NCBI GenBank assembly: GCA_018241505.1 | Contig: JAFEDS010000025.1 | Coordinates: 62,001-126,000, forward strand | Source of the DNA: Pseudomonadota bacterium | GTDB taxonomy: Bacteria; Pseudomonadota; Gammaproteobacteria; Steroidobacterales; Steroidobacteraceae | Direction: 5' to 3' | Length of the DNA: 64,000 bases | In this document: positions 61,533 through 64,000 of the stretch, one piece after another | How positions within the stretch are numbered: the stretch's first letter is position 1 | Layout of the letters: each line of letters begins with the position of its first letter | The notes under the pieces: model-generated | Told to the model about the DNA's origin: nothing | Database searches by the model: none | The model's input: only the letters and a program-made list of their open reading frames with translations | Made by a program: the position numbers and the translations under genes

Positions 61533-62480
61533 ATGATCTCTATGATCCGCGGGCGGCGTCCCCGTACCAGCCTTCTCGGGCTACAAGCCTTTGAGGCCGT
61601 CGCCCGGCTCGGCGGAGTCTCCCGGGCAGCCACCGAATTGCACCTGACCCAGAGCGCGGTGAGCCGCCAGGTGCTGGCGCTGGAAGAGCAACTCGGCGTG
61701 CCATTGTTCCGGCGCATTAAAAAGCGGCTGCTTCTATCGGAGGCGGGGGCCGCCTATCTGCACGATGTCCGCGGCGGCCTGGCCGCCCTGAATGACGCGA
61801 CCGAGGCACTGCTGGCCACGCGCGGCCGCGGCGGCACGCTCACCATCGCCACCCTGCCCACTTTTGGTGCCAAATGGCTGGTGCCGCGGCTGGGGCGATT
61901 TCTCGAGTCGGCGCCTCACATCACGATCGAGCTGATCACGCGGCTCGCGCCCTTCGACTTCACCATCGAGCAGTTGGACGGCGCCATTCACTTTGGCGGC
62001 CCGGATTGGCCGGGCGCCGCCGCGCACTTTCTCAAACAGGAGCGCATGACCGCGGTAGCCACGCCCAGGCTGGCCGCGCGCTGCCCGACACCCGCGGCTG
62101 TGTTGAAACTACCGCTCCTGCAAATCACCTCGCGGGCGTTTTCATGGCGTGAGTGGCTCGATGCCAACAACCTGGCGGGCGCGGCGTTCACTCCCAGCCT
62201 CCAGGTGGAGACTTTCGCCATGGGCATTGAAGCAGTCATCGCGGGACTGTGTGTTGGAATCCTGCCGACGTTGTTTGTGGAGAATGAGCTCGCCGCCGGC
62301 ACCCTGGTTGCGATCGGGCCGCCGGTGGAAAGCCGCTCCGCCTACTACTTCGTCTACCCGCAGCACAAGGAGGAATACTACCCCTTGCGCCGCTTCGCCG
62401 ACTGGCTGGCCAGTGAGATCACGCCGCCCGGGGATATGCGGCGTAACGCTGCACCATCGTCTCCAGCGGCGCCGGCTTGA
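61533..62480 (+). CDS. LysR-family regulator (GcvA-like)
   Basis: Regulator of 315 residues with the helix-turn-helix [29 protein letters not shown] and substrate-binding domain motifs ([39 protein letters not shown]) of the GcvA/AmpR branch. The start may be 61533 or 61542 (three codons apart). It is divergent from the HglS-like gene across 102 bp, so it probably regulates 2-oxoadipate use. Its last 62 bp overlap the end of the convergent aldolase gene, extending the usual C-terminus with an alanine/proline tail. Confidence 0.9.
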   Translation: MISMIRGRRPRTSLLGLQAFEAVARLGGVSRAATELHLTQSAVSRQVLALEEQLGVPLFRRIKKRLLLSEAGAAYLHDVRGGLAALNDATEALLATRGRGGTLTIATLPTFGAKWLVPRLGRFLESAPHITIELITRLAPFDFTIEQLDGAIHFGGPDWPGAAAHFLKQERMTAVATPRLAARCPTPAAVLKLPLLQITSRAFSWREWLDANNLAGAAFTPSLQVETFAMGIEAVIAGLCVGILPTLFVENELAAGTLVAIGPPVESRSAYYFVYPQHKEEYYPLRRFADWLASEITPPGDMRRNAAPSSPAAPA

Positions 62481-63474
62481 TTTTGCTCGCCTGCCCGGCC
62501 GACCAGAAAGCAACAAAGCGGTCCTTGCAGATACCCCGCGCGGCCAGCGTCGCATCCTTGAACAACTTGCGAGGATCGAACTCGCCGCGGTCCTGCGCCA
62601 ACAGACGGCGAATGGCCCCTGTCATGGCGATACGGATGTCAGTATCGATGTTGACTTTGCGCACACCGTTCCTGATGCCTTCCTGGATCTCTTCGACGGG
62701 AACGCCGTAAGTCTCCTTCAGCTCACCGCCGTACTCGCGGATCGTTGCCAGCCACTCCTGCGGGACCGATGAAGACCCATGCATCACCAGGTGTGTGTTT
62801 GGCACGGCCTGGTGGATTGCCTTGATACGATCGATTGCGAGCACTTCGCGGGTCGGCTTGCGCGAGAACTTGTAGGCTCCGTGCGAGGTGCCGATGGCGA
62901 TCGCCAGCGCATCCACACCGGTCTTGTTGACGAAATCCACGCACTGCGCGGGATCGGTCAGCAACTGCTCGTGTGACAGTTTGCCCTCGGCGCCGGAACC
63001 ATCCTCCTCCCCGGCCATTCCCGACTCGAGAGAGCCCAGGCATCCCAGCTCGCCTTCCACCGACACCCCCACCGCGTGTGCGATTTCAACAACCTTCGCG
63101 GTGATGTCGACGTTGTATTCGTAGGTGGCGGGCGTCTTCATGTCCTCGCGCAAGGACCCGTCCATCATCACGCTGGTGAAACCGGAGCGGATGGAGGCCT
63201 GGCACACGGCAAGACTCGCGCCGTGGTCCTGGTGCAGGACTACCGGAATGTGCGGCCACGTTTCTACGGCCGCCTGGGTGATGTGGCGCAAAAATGCCTC
63301 GCCCGCGTATTTGCGGGCGCCCGCCGAAGCCTGCAGGATGACCGGGCTGTCGGTTTCGTCAGCCGCCTGCATGATGGCCTGCACCTGCTCCATGTTGTTT
63401 ATATTGAAGGCCGGCACACCGTAACGGTGCTCGGCGGCGTGATCGAGAAGCTGGCGCAAAGAGATCAGGGCCAT
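62419..63474 (-). CDS. fba: Class II fructose-bisphosphate aldolase
   Basis: Zinc aldolase of 351 residues of the FbaA/CbbA group: [29 protein letters not shown] with the zinc-site histidine, [31 protein letters not shown] and VMHGSSSVP, and [13 protein letters not shown] at the phosphate-binding site. It splits fructose-1,6-bisphosphate into triose phosphates. The ribosome site GGGGGA lies in the 3' arm of a hairpin. The final 62 bp overlap the LysR gene. Length and motifs are full, so it is likely functional. Confidence 0.92.
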   Translation of the reverse strand: MALISLRQLLDHAAEHRYGVPAFNINNMEQVQAIMQAADETDSPVILQASAGARKYAGEAFLRHITQAAVETWPHIPVVLHQDHGASLAVCQASIRSGFTSVMMDGSLREDMKTPATYEYNVDITAKVVEIAHAVGVSVEGELGCLGSLESGMAGEEDGSGAEGKLSHEQLLTDPAQCVDFVNKTGVDALAIAIGTSHGAYKFSRKPTREVLAIDRIKAIHQAVPNTHLVMHGSSSVPQEWLATIREYGGELKETYGVPVEEIQEGIRNGVRKVNIDTDIRIAMTGAIRRLLAQDRGEFDPRKLFKDATLAARGICKDRFVAFWSAGQASKIKPAPLETMVQRYAAYPRAA

Positions 63475-63480
63475 CGCACA

Positions 63481-63501
63481 TCCCCCAGTTGCTGTGGGGG
63501 A
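63481..63501 (-). promoter_or_regulatory. Hairpin overlapping the fba ribosome-binding site
   Basis: TCCCCCA (63481-63487) pairs with TGGGGGA (63495-63501) around a seven-base loop. In the fba mRNA the arm nearer the gene is the Shine-Dalgarno sequence, seven bases before the ATG, so the stem could limit translation or be melted by a trans factor. Confidence 0.4.
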
Positions 63502-63550
63502 CATCGTCGGGGCAGGACAACGCCAGCGTCCAGTTAGTTATTCTTTGCAC

Positions 63551-63574
63551 AGCCATAACCCCGGGCTTATGGCT
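63551..63574 (-). terminator. Perfect 8-bp hairpin at the end of the halogenase gene
   Basis: AGCCATAA (63551-63558) and TTATGGCT (63567-63574) flank an eight-base GC-rich loop and begin at the halogenase stop codon. There is no U run, so termination is only possible, not certain. Confidence 0.4.
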
Positions 63575-64000
63575 CAGATCTTCTGCAGCCCGTACTTCCT
63601 TATCCGACCCAACAGGTCGCGATTCGTGGGCAGGGTTGCGCGCAGGCTCTCGCCCTGGCGCGCGGCCTCCGCCATTTTCTCGCGGGCCCGGGTCCGATCC
63701 GCTTCATTCAACAACCACGGCGTCGGCTCCGGCTCGAACCCCATGCCATACAACACGTACTGAAAGCTGGCGGCGGAGAACACTTCCTCCCGCTGAGTGA
63801 AGTCTTCGTGCCAGGGTGAATGCTGGCGCCAACAATCCGCTAGGGCCGATCCTTGCCGGTTGTCGACCCAGAATGGCTCCGTCCGCCTGCTCAGGACATA
63901 GTGTAACTCGAGAAATTCAACGATGCGCCGCCAGCGGTGCTGAAACACCTCGTTGAAAGTCCGCGCGGCCTGCGGCAGGCCGCTACGAAATCCCGGCAGC
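63574..64000 (-). CDS. Tryptophan-halogenase-like flavoprotein (partial, N-terminus off the right edge)
   Basis: The last 141 residues of a flavin-dependent halogenase family protein; the frame is open to the window edge. FNEVFQHRWRRIVEFLELHYVLSRR followed by a tryptophan-rich segment (FWVDNRQ, CWRQHSPW) and a YVLYGMGFEPEP motif match the C-terminal domain of the family. The FAD-binding N-terminus and the catalytic lysine cannot be seen. In related bacteria such genes are often found beside TonB-dependent receptors and may not act on tryptophan. Confidence 0.85.
   Translation of the reverse strand, partial: LPGFRSGLPQAARTFNEVFQHRWRRIVEFLELHYVLSRRTEPFWVDNRQGSALADCWRQHSPWHEDFTQREEVFSAASFQYVLYGMGFEPEPTPWLLNEADRTRAREKMAEAARQGESLRATLPTNRDLLGRIRKYGLQKI

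Overview
The window is about 62% GC by eye, very densely packed, and reads as a chromosomal catabolic region of a Gram-negative aerobe. Four TonB-dependent receptors, a secreted PQQ-dependent dehydrogenase with a haem c domain, several secreted amidohydrolases and an E. coli-like homoprotocatechuate (hpa) gene set point to a proteobacterium, perhaps a gammaproteobacterium of the Steroidobacteraceae/Nevskiales kind. That placement is an inference. I saw no rRNA, tRNA, CRISPR array or intact insertion sequence.

Layout. (1) 1-12.2 kb holds a cut-off TonB-dependent receptor, a LuxR-type regulator and a complete 4-hydroxyphenylacetate meta-cleavage pathway. The two-component monooxygenase (hpaB with a flavin reductase) is transcribed leftwards beside an IclR regulator. 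The MarR-type hpaR is divergent from an eight-gene operon whose genes overlap or abut: hpaG1, hpaG2, hpaE, a LigA-like small subunit, a LigB-like ring-cleavage dioxygenase, hpaF, hpaH, hpaI. (2) 12.1-18.1 kb, leftwards, encodes an AraC regulator, a periplasmic GlcG/HbpS protein, a TonB receptor and a PQQ-dependent alcohol dehydrogenase. (3) 18.2-24.4 kb holds a secreted heparinase-like lyase, a GGDEF protein with a decayed EAL domain, an Rpn-family nuclease with a 12-bp tandem repeat and a probable internal start, and a small coiled-coil membrane protein. (4) 24.4-32.3 kb looks like a scavenging unit for acylated or D-amino-acid compounds: N-acyl-D-glutamate deacylase family protein, TonB receptor, secreted amidohydrolase, amino-acid permease, secreted M20 hydrolase. 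(5) 32.5-37.8 kb holds a ClC channel, an NCS1 permease, a CaiB/BaiF CoA-transferase and a YncE-like propeller. (6) 37.8-50.5 kb holds a siderophore-type TonB receptor coupled to the propeller, then a tightly overlapping operon (HyuA, DUF917, YtcJ-like amidohydrolase, aldehyde dehydrogenase, SDR, aromatic-acid MFS transporter) divergent from a MalT/LAL-type regulator. (7) 50.5-64 kb holds assorted hydrolases, a Tat-exported TIM-barrel protein, a short PrmA-like methyltransferase, a LysR/mmsA pair, a 2-oxoadipate to 2-oxoglutarate pair (HglS-like DUF1338 enzyme plus FAD-linked D-2-hydroxyglutarate dehydrogenase), a class II aldolase and the C-terminal end of a tryptophan-halogenase-like protein.

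How it fits together. The cell appears equipped to take up aromatic and peptide-like compounds through TonB receptors, oxidise or hydrolyse some of them in the periplasm, and feed the products into central metabolism. 4-Hydroxyphenylacetate would yield pyruvate and succinate semialdehyde, 2-oxoadipate would yield 2-oxoglutarate, and methylmalonate semialdehyde would yield propionyl-CoA. The least understood parts are the HyuA-DUF917-YtcJ operon, the GlcG-TonB receptor-PQQ dehydrogenase operon, and the Rpn gene with its internal start and four-residue repeats.
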